NCBI GenBank assembly: GCA_964641665.1
Contig: CAZXKO010000013.1
Location: forward strand, 124,001-188,000
DNA length: 64,000 nucleotides
DNA from: Gp1-AA133 sp964641665
GTDB taxonomy: Bacteria > Acidobacteriota > Terriglobia > Terriglobales > Acidobacteriaceae
Reading direction: 5' to 3'
Under the pieces are notes generated by a model. That model saw only the letters and a program-made list of their open reading frames with translations. It was not told the origin of the DNA and did no database searches. Shown here piece by piece: positions 42,845-51,658 of the stretch. Every line of letters starts with the position of its first letter. Within the stretch, counting starts at the first letter, position 1. Both the position numbers and the translations under genes were made by a program.

Positions 42845-44464
42845 CTACCCAATACTCAACGCTTCTCCGCGCTGTTTCCGGCCCAGCACGTAATCAAAGA
42901 TCACGCGCGACACAAACACAGCTGTAAACAAGTTCGCCAGCAGACCGAAGGTCAGCGTCACGGCAAACCCCTTTACCGGCCCGGTTCCGAAGATAAACAG
43001 GATGAACGCCGAAACAATCGTCGTCACGTGCGTATCCACGATGGTGATCCAGGCGTGCGCAAAGCCCTGATCCACCGCCGACGGCGGCGTCTTCCCATTG
43101 CGCAGCTCTTCTCGGATGCGCTCGAAGATCAAAACGTTCGAATCCACACCCATGCCGACCGTCAAAATCACGCCCGCAATGCCCGGCAGCGTCAGCGTCG
43201 CACCGCTGAATCCCAGGAAGCCCAGCAGGATAATCAGGTTCAGAATCAAAGCCACATCGGCATTGATCCCGGCCCCGTGATAGTAGACCAGCATGAAGAT
43301 CAGCACCGCCAGCATCCCGACCACCGCCGCCTGCACCCCCGACCGGATCGAGTCCGCTCCCAACGACGGCCCCACCGTCCGCTCTTCCAGGTACTTGATG
43401 CCCGCCGGCAGCGCGCCCGAATTAAGGATCAGCGCCAGGTCCTTCGCCGCCTGATCGGTGAACCGCCCCTCGATTACGCCCGAGTCGCCAATCTCGCTCT
43501 TGATGACGGCGACTTCCATCACTTTGTTATCGAGCACGACCGCGAGGTAGTCCCCCACGTGCGCTCCGGTGAATGCCGAAAACCTGCGTCCGCCCTCAGC
43601 GGTCAGGAAGAAATTTACTTCCGGAGTATTGGTCGTGGAGCTGCGCCCGACCCGCGCCTCGCGCAGATCGTGTCCGGCAACGGCCGAGACGCGGGAAATG
43701 ATGTAAACCGAATCTTCCCCGGTAGCACCGATGTTGCGCCCATGCAGCAGCATGCTGTTGTCCGGCAGAACTCCATTGGTCGCCGCCAGGGCCGACTGCT
43801 CATCCTTGTACGAAACCCCGCCGTTCAACGCCTGCCGGATCTCCAGCATGGCGGTCGACTGCATGATCTCTTTCACGCGCGCCGGATCGTCCACGCCCGG
43901 CAACTGCACCAGGATCTGGTACTGGCCCAGACCATGTTCCTGGATTACAGGCTCACTCACGCCCAGCTTGTCCACCCGGTTACGGATGGTTTCAATGGCC
44001 TGCGCGACGGCGCGGTCCTTAAGCTCCCTAAGCGACTGCTGCTTCATGGAGAGAACCCAGGAATTCTCCGCACCCGAGGTCGCGTCATATTCCGGCAACC
44101 GGTCGGTCACCATCGATCGCAAATCGGAAGTCGCCTCCGGTGGCACCCCCTTGATCACGATCTTGTCGGGACTATTCGCCGGGTCCGGCTTGATCACATC
44201 GGTGTACCCGATCTTGCGGGTGCGCATGTCATCCTTCAGCCGCTCGATCGCGCGATCGGAGTCCGCGTTGACCGCGTCATTCACCTGCACCTGCAGAATG
44301 AGATGGGTTCCACCCTTCAGATCGAGCCCCAGGTGGATGCGCTCGGTCATGGACGCAAGCAGTCCCTGGCCCGACCAGCTCTTCGGAATGCCGACGATCC
44401 CGAACAGAAACACCAGCAACGTAACGATGATGACGACGACTTTCCAGCGTAGATTCTTGTTCAT
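42845..44464 (-). CDS. secD: protein translocase subunit SecD
   Basis: A 539-aa inner-membrane protein of the SecDF complex. It begins with a helix, then HLGLDLKGGTHLILQV. It has the P1 domain region with KLGVSEPVIQEHG and the C-terminal five-helix bundle (TLPGIAGVILTVGMGVDSNVLIFERIREE). Its length is typical. It lies between yajC and secF, all on one strand, as in many bacteria. Confidence 0.96.
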   Translation of the reverse strand: MNKNLRWKVVVIIVTLLVFLFGIVGIPKSWSGQGLLASMTERIHLGLDLKGGTHLILQVQVNDAVNADSDRAIERLKDDMRTRKIGYTDVIKPDPANSPDKIVIKGVPPEATSDLRSMVTDRLPEYDATSGAENSWVLSMKQQSLRELKDRAVAQAIETIRNRVDKLGVSEPVIQEHGLGQYQILVQLPGVDDPARVKEIMQSTAMLEIRQALNGGVSYKDEQSALAATNGVLPDNSMLLHGRNIGATGEDSVYIISRVSAVAGHDLREARVGRSSTTNTPEVNFFLTAEGGRRFSAFTGAHVGDYLAVVLDNKVMEVAVIKSEIGDSGVIEGRFTDQAAKDLALILNSGALPAGIKYLEERTVGPSLGADSIRSGVQAAVVGMLAVLIFMLVYYHGAGINADVALILNLIILLGFLGFSGATLTLPGIAGVILTVGMGVDSNVLIFERIREELRNGKTPPSAVDQGFAHAWITIVDTHVTTIVSAFILFIFGTGPVKGFAVTLTFGLLANLFTAVFVSRVIFDYVLGRKQRGEALSIG

Positions 44465-44513
44465 AACGAATTAGAAATGCACGGCCCCGACAAACGTTTC
44501 TGACCCGATTTCC

Positions 44514-44632
44514 TCTGCGCCCTTTGCGAAACCTCTGCGCCCTCTGCGGTTAAAAGCCTCTTTCCAGGCCCTCTTCACGACCGCCCACATCTTGCCATTC
44601 CGACGCCGAGCGCAGGCGGAGGAATTTGGTCT
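44514..44632. repeat. family E and family H repeats between yajC and secD
   Basis: CTCTGCGCCCTTTGCG and CTCTGCGCCCTCTGCGG (44514-44553) are family E variants. CCATTCCGACGCCGAGCGCA with GGCGGAGGAATTTGG (about 44599-44630) is family H, also found at 47187-47243. Confidence 0.7.
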
Positions 44633-44634
44633 CC

Positions 44635-44958
44635 CTACTTGCTCGAAGTCGTCTCTTCCGCCGTGGTAACCGTAACAATCGACCCCCGGCTGACCTCCAG
44701 CTTCAAGTTGTCCGGCGGGACCCGCAGGGTAATCGAATCCTCTTTGATCGAGAAAATCGTCCCCTTCAGGCCTCCGCTGGTCACAACCTTGTCTCCCGTC
44801 TTGAGCGCCGCGAGCATCGCCTGCCACTTCTTCTGCCGGCGCTGCTGGGGCAGAATCAGGAGAAAGTAGAAGACGCCGAAAATCAAAATGATGGGCGCAA
44901 ACAGGGGCAGACTCGACCCACCGCCCAGCTGAACCGCCAAGAGATATGAAGTGCTCAT
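44635..44958 (-). CDS. yajC: preprotein translocase accessory subunit YajC
   Basis: A 107-aa protein of the SecDF-YajC complex. One membrane helix (PLFAPIILIFGVFYFLLILP) is followed by QQRRQKKWQAMLAALKTGDKV and the beta-rich TSGGLKGTIFSIKEDSI. It is located between tgt and secD, the usual gene order. Confidence 0.95.
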   Translation of the reverse strand: MSTSYLLAVQLGGGSSLPLFAPIILIFGVFYFLLILPQQRRQKKWQAMLAALKTGDKVVTSGGLKGTIFSIKEDSITLRVPPDNLKLEVSRGSIVTVTTAEETTSSK

Positions 44959-45094
44959 GAAGACGAACTCTTAACCGCTCACGCCGGCGCCGCTTCGCGC
45001 CTGAAAGCCCTCTATTTTCACCGCGGGGAGTACTCGTGTATTCCGGCCGGGCAATCCTTAGAAAGCCTCGGGCTTGAACCTGGGGATCAGGACC

Positions 45095-46372
45095 TTACGG
45101 CATCGGTTGAGACGAGACACCAGACGGAGAACGCGTCCCTTCCCCAAGTCGAATAGAATGCCGCACCCTCCGCATAGTGTCAAGGTAGAAACTGAGGTTG
45201 TGGACGGTATTTAACACCTGTGCCAGCACTTCGTTAGCGGCATACAGGTGTCGCAAATAAGCCCGCGAATACCGCTGGCAAACCCGGCAGCCGCAAGCCG
45301 GATCCAGCGGTCCGGCATCGGCCGCGTAGCGCGCCTGCTTGATCGAAACCTTGCCTTCCGACGTAAACAGCATTCCGTGCCGCGCTGCCCGCGTCGGCAG
45401 CACGCAATCCATCATGTCAACACCCAGCCCGGCGTAGGCCGCAATCTCCTCAGGGGTGCCCACCCCCATCAGGTAGCGCGGCTGGTCAGCTGGCAGATGC
45501 TCGAGCGTCGCCTCCACCACCTCCCGCGTCACCTCGCGTGGCTCCCCCACACTTAACCCGCCGATCGCGTACCCCGGGAACCCAATGTCAATCGTCCGCA
45601 GCGCTGACTCCTTGCGCAGCTCCAGATCCATCCCCCCCTGCACAATCCCAAAAAGCGATTGCGTATGCCGAGCCGCCTGCGTCGCCCCCGCCCGCGTAGG
45701 GGCAGACGCCCTCGTCTGGCCTGGCGAGCAAAGCTCGCCACCTTCCAGTGTGTGCCCTCCCTGACGACCGACGACCGTGGTTAGCTCGCCCTCAGCCGAG
45801 CGAAGGGACTGATGACTCCCCCAAGGCACTTCGTTCTTATGCTCCTCAAAATAATTCTTGCTCCGCTCCGCCCAGCGCAACGTCATCTCCATCGACGTCC
45901 GCATCCGTTCCCGGTCCGCCGGAAACTCCGTGCACTCGTCGAACGCCATCATGATGTCCGCGCCCAGCCCGATCTGTGCCTCCATCGAACTCTCGGGACT
46001 GACAAAATGCGACGACCCATCCAGGTGCGAGCGGAACGTCACGCCCTCCTCGGTCACTTTGCGCAGCTCATTCAAGCTGAACACCTGGAACCCGCCCGAG
46101 TCGGTAAGAATCGCCCGATCCCAAGCCATGAACCCGTGCAGCCCGCTCATGCGCCGCACCGTCTCCACCCCCGGCCGCAAATAAAGATGGTAGGTATTCC
46201 CCAGCAGAATCTGCACACCCAGTTCTTCGAGCAAGTCCTGCGGCACACCCTTGACCGAACCAAGCGTCCCCACCGGCATAAATACCGGCGTTTCGACGAC
46301 CGCGTGTGGAGTGATCAGCTTCCCCAGCCGCCCGCCGCCGCAGGTGGCTTCAATTTCAAACTGGATCGACAT
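45095..46372 (-). CDS. tgt: tRNA-guanine transglycosylase with repeat-encoded insert
   Basis: It exchanges guanine 34 for preQ1 in tRNAs with GUN anticodons. Catalytic Asp91 (LTDSGGFQVF), Asp145 (MAFDECT) and the nucleophile in DMMDCVLPTRAARHG are intact. The zinc site is CGCRVC plus the later cysteine/histidine. At 425 aa it is about 45 longer than usual. Nearly all of the excess is residues 181-237, between SKNYFEEHKN and QSLFGIVQGG, where DNA repeats of families A and F are read in frame. ATG 46372 gives the family N-terminus. yajC follows 136 bp downstream. Confidence 0.95.
   Translation of the reverse strand: MSIQFEIEATCGGGRLGKLITPHAVVETPVFMPVGTLGSVKGVPQDLLEELGVQILLGNTYHLYLRPGVETVRRMSGLHGFMAWDRAILTDSGGFQVFSLNELRKVTEEGVTFRSHLDGSSHFVSPESSMEAQIGLGADIMMAFDECTEFPADRERMRTSMEMTLRWAERSKNYFEEHKNEVPWGSHQSLRSAEGELTTVVGRQGGHTLEGGELCSPGQTRASAPTRAGATQAARHTQSLFGIVQGGMDLELRKESALRTIDIGFPGYAIGGLSVGEPREVTREVVEATLEHLPADQPRYLMGVGTPEEIAAYAGLGVDMMDCVLPTRAARHGMLFTSEGKVSIKQARYAADAGPLDPACGCRVCQRYSRAYLRHLYAANEVLAQVLNTVHNLSFYLDTMRRVRHSIRLGEGTRSPSGVSSQPMP
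45693..45740 (+). repeat. family A two-hairpin element inside tgt
   Basis: A 48-bp unit starting CGCGTAGGGGCAGACG. Hairpin 1: GGGCAGACG / CGTCTGGCC (45700-45721, one mismatch). Hairpin 2: TGGCGAGC / GCTCGCCA (45722-45729 with 45733-45740). tgt reads the opposite strand, giving GELCSPGQTRASAPTRA. Confidence 0.9.
45760..45815 (+). repeat. family F and partial family D repeat inside tgt
   Basis: TGACGACCGACGACCGTGG and then CCGAGCGAAGGGACTGATGA lie directly beside the family A element in the same coding insert of tgt. Confidence 0.65.
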
Positions 46373-46440
46373 GTGCTCTGGGATTGTAGATGAACCACGT
46401 AGGCAAAGGCACCGGGGTCCCCGACACGCCCGGTGTTGGC

Positions 46441-46495
46441 GTGTTGGGGTGGAGGCGCCCTCGCCTGTGCAGCCGCGGCGTAGTTTGCCGCGGCG
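46441..46495 (+). repeat. variant family A element
   Basis: GGAGGCGCCCTCGCCTG followed by CCGCGGCGTAGTTTGCCGCGG has the same two-hairpin layout with different stem sequences. It lies in the 205-bp gap upstream of tgt; nothing else is recognised there. Confidence 0.5.
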
Positions 46496-46577
46496 ACTCG
46501 ATCCCGTCCCGTGAGCCGCTTCGATGAATCGATGGTGATTTTCCGGCAACCAGCCCGGAATGCCATAATTTGTTTCA

Positions 46578-47246
46578 ATGCCTGAAATCGTTGTTGATGG
46601 CGACGGGAAGTTTCCGATGGACATTCAAATTCCCATTGTCGCCACTCGCTTCGCACCGGACGGCTCCGTCACCATCGACGCGAAAGGGGAATATCGTGGT
46701 CGTTCCGTTGGAGCGGAGGTGACAATCCGGGGACGAATGAAGCCGGGGCTTGTTGGGTCTGAAATTGACAACACCGCGTTCTATGCGAAGGGCCTAATCA
46801 TTCGCGGCATGGGTAAGACTACTCGCCATCTCGCGGAGGTCTTTTCCGAGGTCTATATCACTCCGGTAACAAATATCGAGCCGCTACGACAGCTTGATCT
46901 CACGAGTTTCGCGCTCGACGGCGACCCGATACTTATCGAAACCGAACACTTGAACTTCAAAGTCTTCCACGATGACCAAGATGTTCTAGGGCTTTACTTC
47001 GAGATGTTCCCGCATGTCGACATTCCGGGTGGCTACATCAGATTCGACGAGAAGGACGAGGATTATCGTGAAAACGTGGTGAAGTCGTTTGCCGCGCTGA
47101 GCGCATCGGCTGCATGGCCGATCCTGACAAATCGTCGCCCCTCCTCCGCGCAATTTTCGTGGATTGGAATTCCGCTCTGTAAAGCCTTGTCATTCCGACG
47201 CCGAGTGAAGCGGAGGCAGGAGGAATCTGCTGTTTCGCATCCTTAA
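46578..47246 (+). CDS. hypothetical protein with repeat-encoded C-terminus
   Basis: I do not recognise this 222-aa protein. Residues 1-190 look like a genuine soluble beta-rich protein (PIVATRFAPDGSVTIDAKGEY, KPGLVGSEIDNTAFYAKG, FPHVDIPGGYIRFDEKDEDY). The last 20 residues (ALSFRRRVKRRQEESAVSHP) are encoded by a family H repeat, so the original C-terminus may have been replaced. Codon use is less GC-biased than its neighbours, a hint of transfer. It is flanked by repeats on both sides. Confidence 0.6.
   Translation: MPEIVVDGDGKFPMDIQIPIVATRFAPDGSVTIDAKGEYRGRSVGAEVTIRGRMKPGLVGSEIDNTAFYAKGLIIRGMGKTTRHLAEVFSEVYITPVTNIEPLRQLDLTSFALDGDPILIETEHLNFKVFHDDQDVLGLYFEMFPHVDIPGGYIRFDEKDEDYRENVVKSFAALSASAAWPILTNRRPSSAQFSWIGIPLCKALSFRRRVKRRQEESAVSHP
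47187..47243 (+). repeat. family H element forming a gene end
   Basis: GTCATTCCGACGCCGAGTGA with AGCGGAGGCAGGAGGAATCT matches the element at 44599-44630 and encodes the final residues of the gene at 46578. Confidence 0.75.
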
Positions 47247-47379
47247 GGCAAACCCGGTACCCTCAACTCAACAATCTCTCCCCGCACCACCGCGGCAGCG
47301 CCGTCGACTCGCCCCGTAACAACACTCGTACCGCCCCTTCGTTGACTTGCGCTACCCCCGGTCCTACCATCACAGCGGA

Positions 47380-49788
47380 ATGATTGGGCAGACGATTTCG
47401 CACTACCGTGTCTGCGAGCAGCTCGGTGGCGGCGGCATGGGCGTGGTCTATAAGGCTGAGGATCTCTCGCTCGGCAGGTTCGTCGCCTTGAAATTCCTGC
47501 CCGATGCCTTGGCCAAGGATGCGGCCGCACTCGAGCGTTTCCGCCGGGAAGCGCGGGCCGCCTCGGCACTCAACCATCCCAACATCTGCACCATTTACGA
47601 AATTGGCGAAAGCGATGGCGCCCGCTTCATCGCCATGGAGTATCTCGAAGGGACCACGCTGAAGCATGCCATTGCCGGCCGCCCCATGGAGGCGGAGACC
47701 TTGCTTTCGCTGGCCATCGAAATCGCCGACGCCCTGGATGCCGCGCACACCGCTGGTATCGTTCATCGCGATATCAAGCCGGTAAACATCTTTGTCACCA
47801 AGCGCGGGCACGCGAAGATTCTCGATTTCGGTCTGGCAAAGGTGGAGGAGCGGGCTTCTTCGACCAGCAACATCGCCATGGCCAACACACTTTCCGAGAA
47901 CGAACACCTCACCAGCCCCGGATCGACTCTGGGCACGGTGTCGTACATGTCGCCCGAACAGGTGTTAGGCAAACCGCTGGACGCGCGCACCGACCTGTTT
48001 TCGTTCGGAATTGTGCTCTATGAAATGGCCACCGGCGCCCTCCCCTTCAAGGGCGATGCGTCGGGTGCGATTTTTGATGCCGTGCTCCATGCAGCCCCCG
48101 CCCCGCCGGGACGAGTGAATTCCCAACTTTCGCCCGAACTCGAAAGAGTGATCCTGAAGGCGCTCGAAAAAGATCGCGAAGTGCGCTACCAGCACGCCTC
48201 CGAGATGCGAGCTGATCTGTCGAGGGTGCGGAGGGATACGGGCTTCGCATCCTCGTCGAGAAACGTGGCTGTGGCAGCACCGGCCCCCATAGGACGTAAC
48301 CGATGGATGTGGGGCGTAGGCGCGTTCGCGTTGCTCGTCCTGGTTGGGTCGCTGCTGTGGCGGTGGCGCGAGACGCCCACCCTGGGCGCGAAGACAACTA
48401 CGGCCGCTTCGGTGACGATTGCCGTCTTGCCCTTTCAGAACCTCGGCGCAGACAAGGAAGAAGATTTCTTGCGCATGGCCTTGCCCGACGAGGTTGCCAC
48501 CACCTTGAGCTCCGTCCGAACCTTATCGATTCGCCCCTTCGCGAGCGGCAAATACGCCAGCCAGGACGTGGACCTGCAACAAGCTGGAAAAGACATGCAC
48601 GTCGGACGCATCATCACCGGACATTACCAGAAGGTTCGCGACCAGCTCCAGCTAAGCATGCAAGCCGTCGACGTGGCCGACGATCGCGTGCTGTGGCAGG
48701 AGACGATGAACGTCTCCGCCGACGATCTCGTGGCCATGCGCGAGCAGGTGACCTCGAAGGTGCGCCAGGGCTTGATCCCAGCCCTGGGTACGACCAGTGA
48801 GACGGGTGAAAAGGGAACCCGTCCCACCAACGAAGAGGCCTATGACTTGTACTTGCGGAGCGTCGCTCTGGCGCACGATGGCGAGCCGAACCGCGAGGCG
48901 GTCCGGATGCTGGAACGCTCCGTGGGACTGGATCCGTCGTTCGCTCCCGCCTGGTCCGCGTTGGGCAAGCGCTACTACTACGAAGAGGAATACGGCATTG
49001 GGGCGACCGGAACCATGTCGCGCACCGGGCCCGCGCTCCGTCGCGCCCTCGCTTTGGATCCAAACTTGGAGGATGCAGCGCAGCAGATTGTCAGTTTGGA
49101 CACCGATGCAGGCAAGTTGGCCCAGGCCTACCAGGAAGCCAGGACGATGGTGGAAAATCACCCGCAGAGCGGCTTCGCTCACTTCACCTTGTCGTACGTT
49201 CTGCGCTACGCGGGGTTGTCTAAAGAGGCGGCGCAGGAGTGCGACCTGGCGGTGCGCCTGGATCCCGGCAATTTCCAGTTCCGCTCGTGTACGGGTGTGT
49301 TCTTTCTGACCGGCCAGTTCGATCGGGCGAGGGAATTTCTGAAACTGGACACCGGATCGGAGTGGTCCAACAACGCCGAGCTGATCGTTCTGCTGCACGA
49401 GGGGAAGACGAGCGAGGCTCTGGAGCGTATGCGCCAAATGCCGGAGAGTTCGTTCTTCCATACGCGCGCGGTGGAGGCCTGCTACACCACGCCTCGGCCT
49501 CCGGGGTCCGAACAACTGCTGGAGCAAGCCGAGAAAGAGCTTTTTGCCTACCACGACCCGGAACCCCGATACAGCCAAGCGATCATTTTCAATCGTTGCC
49601 TGGGGAACGCGTTCACGACACGTCTCATCAAATCTGCGATCGAGGGTGGATTTTGTGGGTACGACAGCCTGCAACTCGATCCCATGTTGGCGGCATTTCG
49701 CAAGTCGCCCGAATACCCCGCGCTGCTAGCTCAGGCAAAGCAATGCCGCGATCGCTTTCTAGCCGAGCGCGACCACCCGCAGCGCTGA
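47380..49788 (+). CDS. Ser/Thr protein kinase with membrane anchor and TPR ectodomain
   Basis: An 802-aa transmembrane kinase. The cytoplasmic kinase domain (1-275) has the G-loop LGGGGMG, Lys38, HRDIKPVN with catalytic Asp131 and DFG with Asp149, so it should be active. A helix (WMWGVGAFALLVLVGSLLW, about 308-326) separates it from an exported part: a domain with TIAVLPFQNLGADKEEDFLR and about 300 residues of TPR-like helices. The ATG at 47380 matches family N-termini (MIGQTISHYRV); an earlier start at 47347 adds random residues. The ligand is unknown. Confidence 0.92.
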   Translation: MIGQTISHYRVCEQLGGGGMGVVYKAEDLSLGRFVALKFLPDALAKDAAALERFRREARAASALNHPNICTIYEIGESDGARFIAMEYLEGTTLKHAIAGRPMEAETLLSLAIEIADALDAAHTAGIVHRDIKPVNIFVTKRGHAKILDFGLAKVEERASSTSNIAMANTLSENEHLTSPGSTLGTVSYMSPEQVLGKPLDARTDLFSFGIVLYEMATGALPFKGDASGAIFDAVLHAAPAPPGRVNSQLSPELERVILKALEKDREVRYQHASEMRADLSRVRRDTGFASSSRNVAVAAPAPIGRNRWMWGVGAFALLVLVGSLLWRWRETPTLGAKTTTAASVTIAVLPFQNLGADKEEDFLRMALPDEVATTLSSVRTLSIRPFASGKYASQDVDLQQAGKDMHVGRIITGHYQKVRDQLQLSMQAVDVADDRVLWQETMNVSADDLVAMREQVTSKVRQGLIPALGTTSETGEKGTRPTNEEAYDLYLRSVALAHDGEPNREAVRMLERSVGLDPSFAPAWSALGKRYYYEEEYGIGATGTMSRTGPALRRALALDPNLEDAAQQIVSLDTDAGKLAQAYQEARTMVENHPQSGFAHFTLSYVLRYAGLSKEAAQECDLAVRLDPGNFQFRSCTGVFFLTGQFDRAREFLKLDTGSEWSNNAELIVLLHEGKTSEALERMRQMPESSFFHTRAVEACYTTPRPPGSEQLLEQAEKELFAYHDPEPRYSQAIIFNRCLGNAFTTRLIKSAIEGGFCGYDSLQLDPMLAAFRKSPEYPALLAQAKQCRDRFLAERDHPQR

Positions 49789-49952
49789 ATCACTGCTCGC
49801 TACCACCATAGGCCGCGCCCAGGCTCATCCAATTAGCCGGGCATTGTCCGGAATCCCAGGAATGCTGATGCATTCCTTCGTCGCACTTCGCTTCGTGGTA
49901 CTCGTGTCCTTGGTGGTTACCTTGCCCTTGCGTTTGAAATTCAACGCGTCCC

Positions 49953-50414
49953 CTAAACGTTGAGCCGGACAATCTCTCCCCGCACCGTACCACCCTCAAC
50001 CACCAGCTTCCCCACCGTCACCGGCAGCTCGAACCGCCGCGGCCCCGCGCTCCCCGGATTGAAATACAGCACGCCGTTCTTCACTTCCACTTTCGGCACA
50101 TGGCTGTGCCCGTACACCACCACACCGAATCCAGACGCCTCAGGCTTCAAGTCGAGCTCGCCCAAAATATGCAGCATGTAAATCGAAACCCCTTCCACCT
50201 GGAAAACTTCTCTATCCCCGATAGTGCTCGCCCACGCGGTCCGATCCACGTTCCCGCGCACCGCGGTCACCGCCGCGATCTGGCGGAGTTCGTTGAGGAT
50301 CTCGGGCGCACCGATGTCTCCCGCGTGCAGAATATGAGCCGACCCACGCAACGCGTCCATCACCTCCGGCCGCAGCAGCCCATGCGTATCGGAAATAACG
50401 CCCAGAACAGTCAT
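49953..50414 (-). CDS. YfcE/MJ0936-type metallophosphoesterase
   Basis: A 153-aa calcineurin-like phosphoesterase. Metal-binding motifs are all present: DTHG, HAGDIG, RGNVD, HILGE, YGHSHVP and NPGS. The ATG at 50414 starts the standard MTVLGVISDTHG; a longer frame to 50474 adds residues encoded by a family F repeat. The repeat reaches to the start codon, and no Shine-Dalgarno is visible. The substrate is probably a phosphodiester; this is not specified by sequence. Confidence 0.9.
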   Translation of the reverse strand: MTVLGVISDTHGLLRPEVMDALRGSAHILHAGDIGAPEILNELRQIAAVTAVRGNVDRTAWASTIGDREVFQVEGVSIYMLHILGELDLKPEASGFGVVVYGHSHVPKVEVKNGVLYFNPGSAGPRRFELPVTVGKLVVEGGTVRGEIVRLNV

Positions 50415-50447
50415 CAGTCGCAAGTCGTCAGTCGTCAGCTCTAAAGC
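50412..50447 (+). repeat. family F repeat abutting a start codon
   Basis: CATCAGTCGCAAGTCGTCAG followed by TCGTCAGCTC touches the ATG of the phosphoesterase gene (minus strand) and replaces the region where a ribosome site is expected. Confidence 0.7.
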
Positions 50448-50512
50448 GGTAGATTCATCTTTCCGTTCCCGCAAGCGGAGACCGCATCCCCGACGTCTCT
50501 AAAAATGTTGGC

Positions 50513-50543
50513 CTCCCGAGCGCAGTCGAGGAACCTTGTGTTG
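50513..50543 (+). repeat. family D element, short copy
   Basis: CTCCCGAGCGCAGTCGAGGA and ACCTTGTGTTG. A family F-like CCGACGACCAACGACC follows at about 50592-50608. Confidence 0.7.
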
Positions 50544-50614
50544 CCGCCGACCACGATTCGGCCGCCTTGGGCAGACCCTGCAAGAGGTTTGGCCGACGAC
50601 CAACGACCAGCCTC

Positions 50615-51448
50615 CTATCCCAGCATCTTGTTCACATCCGCGTAAGCAATTCCACCTTCGAGCGTCGTGTACGTCCCGGAGGACTTCAATTCCTCCGCGA
50701 TGCGCTTCACCAGCCCCAGCGTCGCGCGCATCGCCGCCGATCCCACGCTCACCCGCGCCACGCCTAGCTTCTCGAGCTCCGGAATCGTCGGAAACCCCGG
50801 TCCCACCAGAATGTTCAACGGACATTTCACATCCCGCACGATCCGTCCAGTCGTGTCGGCATCGCGCAGCCCGGGCACGAACACGCAATCGGCCCCCGCA
50901 TCGCGAAAGGCAAGCAGGCGCCGGACCGCCTCGTCATACCGATTTTCCGGAGTCCCGACTTCCGCCAGATAGACATCCGTCCGCGCGTTGAGCACCAACA
51001 GCACACCGGTCTTCAGCGCGGCCTCGCGCACCGCATGAATCTTCTCCACCTGCAGCGCCAACTCCACCAGCGGAAGATCCCCATCGCCCGGCGCATCTTC
51101 CAGGTTCATGCCCACCGCGCCCGCCTCAATCACGTCGTGAGCGGTCCGCGCCGCATCCTCGGGACGCCCTCCGTACCCCGACTCGACATCCGCCGTCACC
51201 GGTATCTTCACGGCCTTCGCGATTCGCGCCACTCGCGCCAGCATCTCCTCCCGCGAAATCTTCTGCCCATCCGGATACCCCAGTGAAAACGCCACGCCTC
51301 CGCTGGTAGTCGCAATCGCCCCAAACCCAGCCTGTTCGAACACCCGCGCGCTCGCCACATCCCAGGCATTCGGCAGCACAAGAATCTTCTCTCCGCGATG
51401 CATCGCCCGGAACGCATTCGCCTTCGATTTCTGCTCTTCCACTGTCAT
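50615..51448 (-). CDS. isocitrate lyase/PEP mutase family protein
   Basis: A 277-aa TIM-barrel enzyme of the PEP mutase/isocitrate lyase superfamily. It has LPNAWDVASARVFEQAG, the metal-binding ADVESGYG, the NLEDAPG loop and LNARTDVYL. The KKCGH-type lyase motif is not present, so it is neither isocitrate nor methylisocitrate lyase; oxaloacetate decarboxylase or a phosphonopyruvate hydrolase type activity is possible. ATG 51448 follows GGTGAG. Confidence 0.88.
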   Translation of the reverse strand: MTVEEQKSKANAFRAMHRGEKILVLPNAWDVASARVFEQAGFGAIATTSGGVAFSLGYPDGQKISREEMLARVARIAKAVKIPVTADVESGYGGRPEDAARTAHDVIEAGAVGMNLEDAPGDGDLPLVELALQVEKIHAVREAALKTGVLLVLNARTDVYLAEVGTPENRYDEAVRRLLAFRDAGADCVFVPGLRDADTTGRIVRDVKCPLNILVGPGFPTIPELEKLGVARVSVGSAAMRATLGLVKRIAEELKSSGTYTTLEGGIAYADVNKMLG

Positions 51449-51512
51449 AGTTAGCTCACCGCTCCAAACGTTCTCTCTGCCGGCATTTGGCCCGACCACT
51501 CCCCCTTTGACT

Positions 51513-51568
51513 TGTCATCCCGAGCGCAGTGGGGCGCCAGCCGAACGGAGTCGAGGGACCTTGTGTTT
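51513..51568 (+). repeat. family D element
   Basis: GTCATCCCGAGCGCAGTGGG, then GCCGAACGGAGTCGAGGGAC and CTTGTGTTT. One of the most complete copies. Confidence 0.85.
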
Positions 51569-51658
51569 AGGAACACACTGTAGGCCCGTCGAGCTTTCTC
51601 ATTCACTAGGGACCCCCTGCTAAGCGCGAAATGCTAAATGCCAAGTGCGGAATTCCCC

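Noticed and set aside
50615..51448. Isocitrate or methylisocitrate lyase
   Set aside because: The KKCGH-type catalytic loop is missing, so only superfamily membership is supported.
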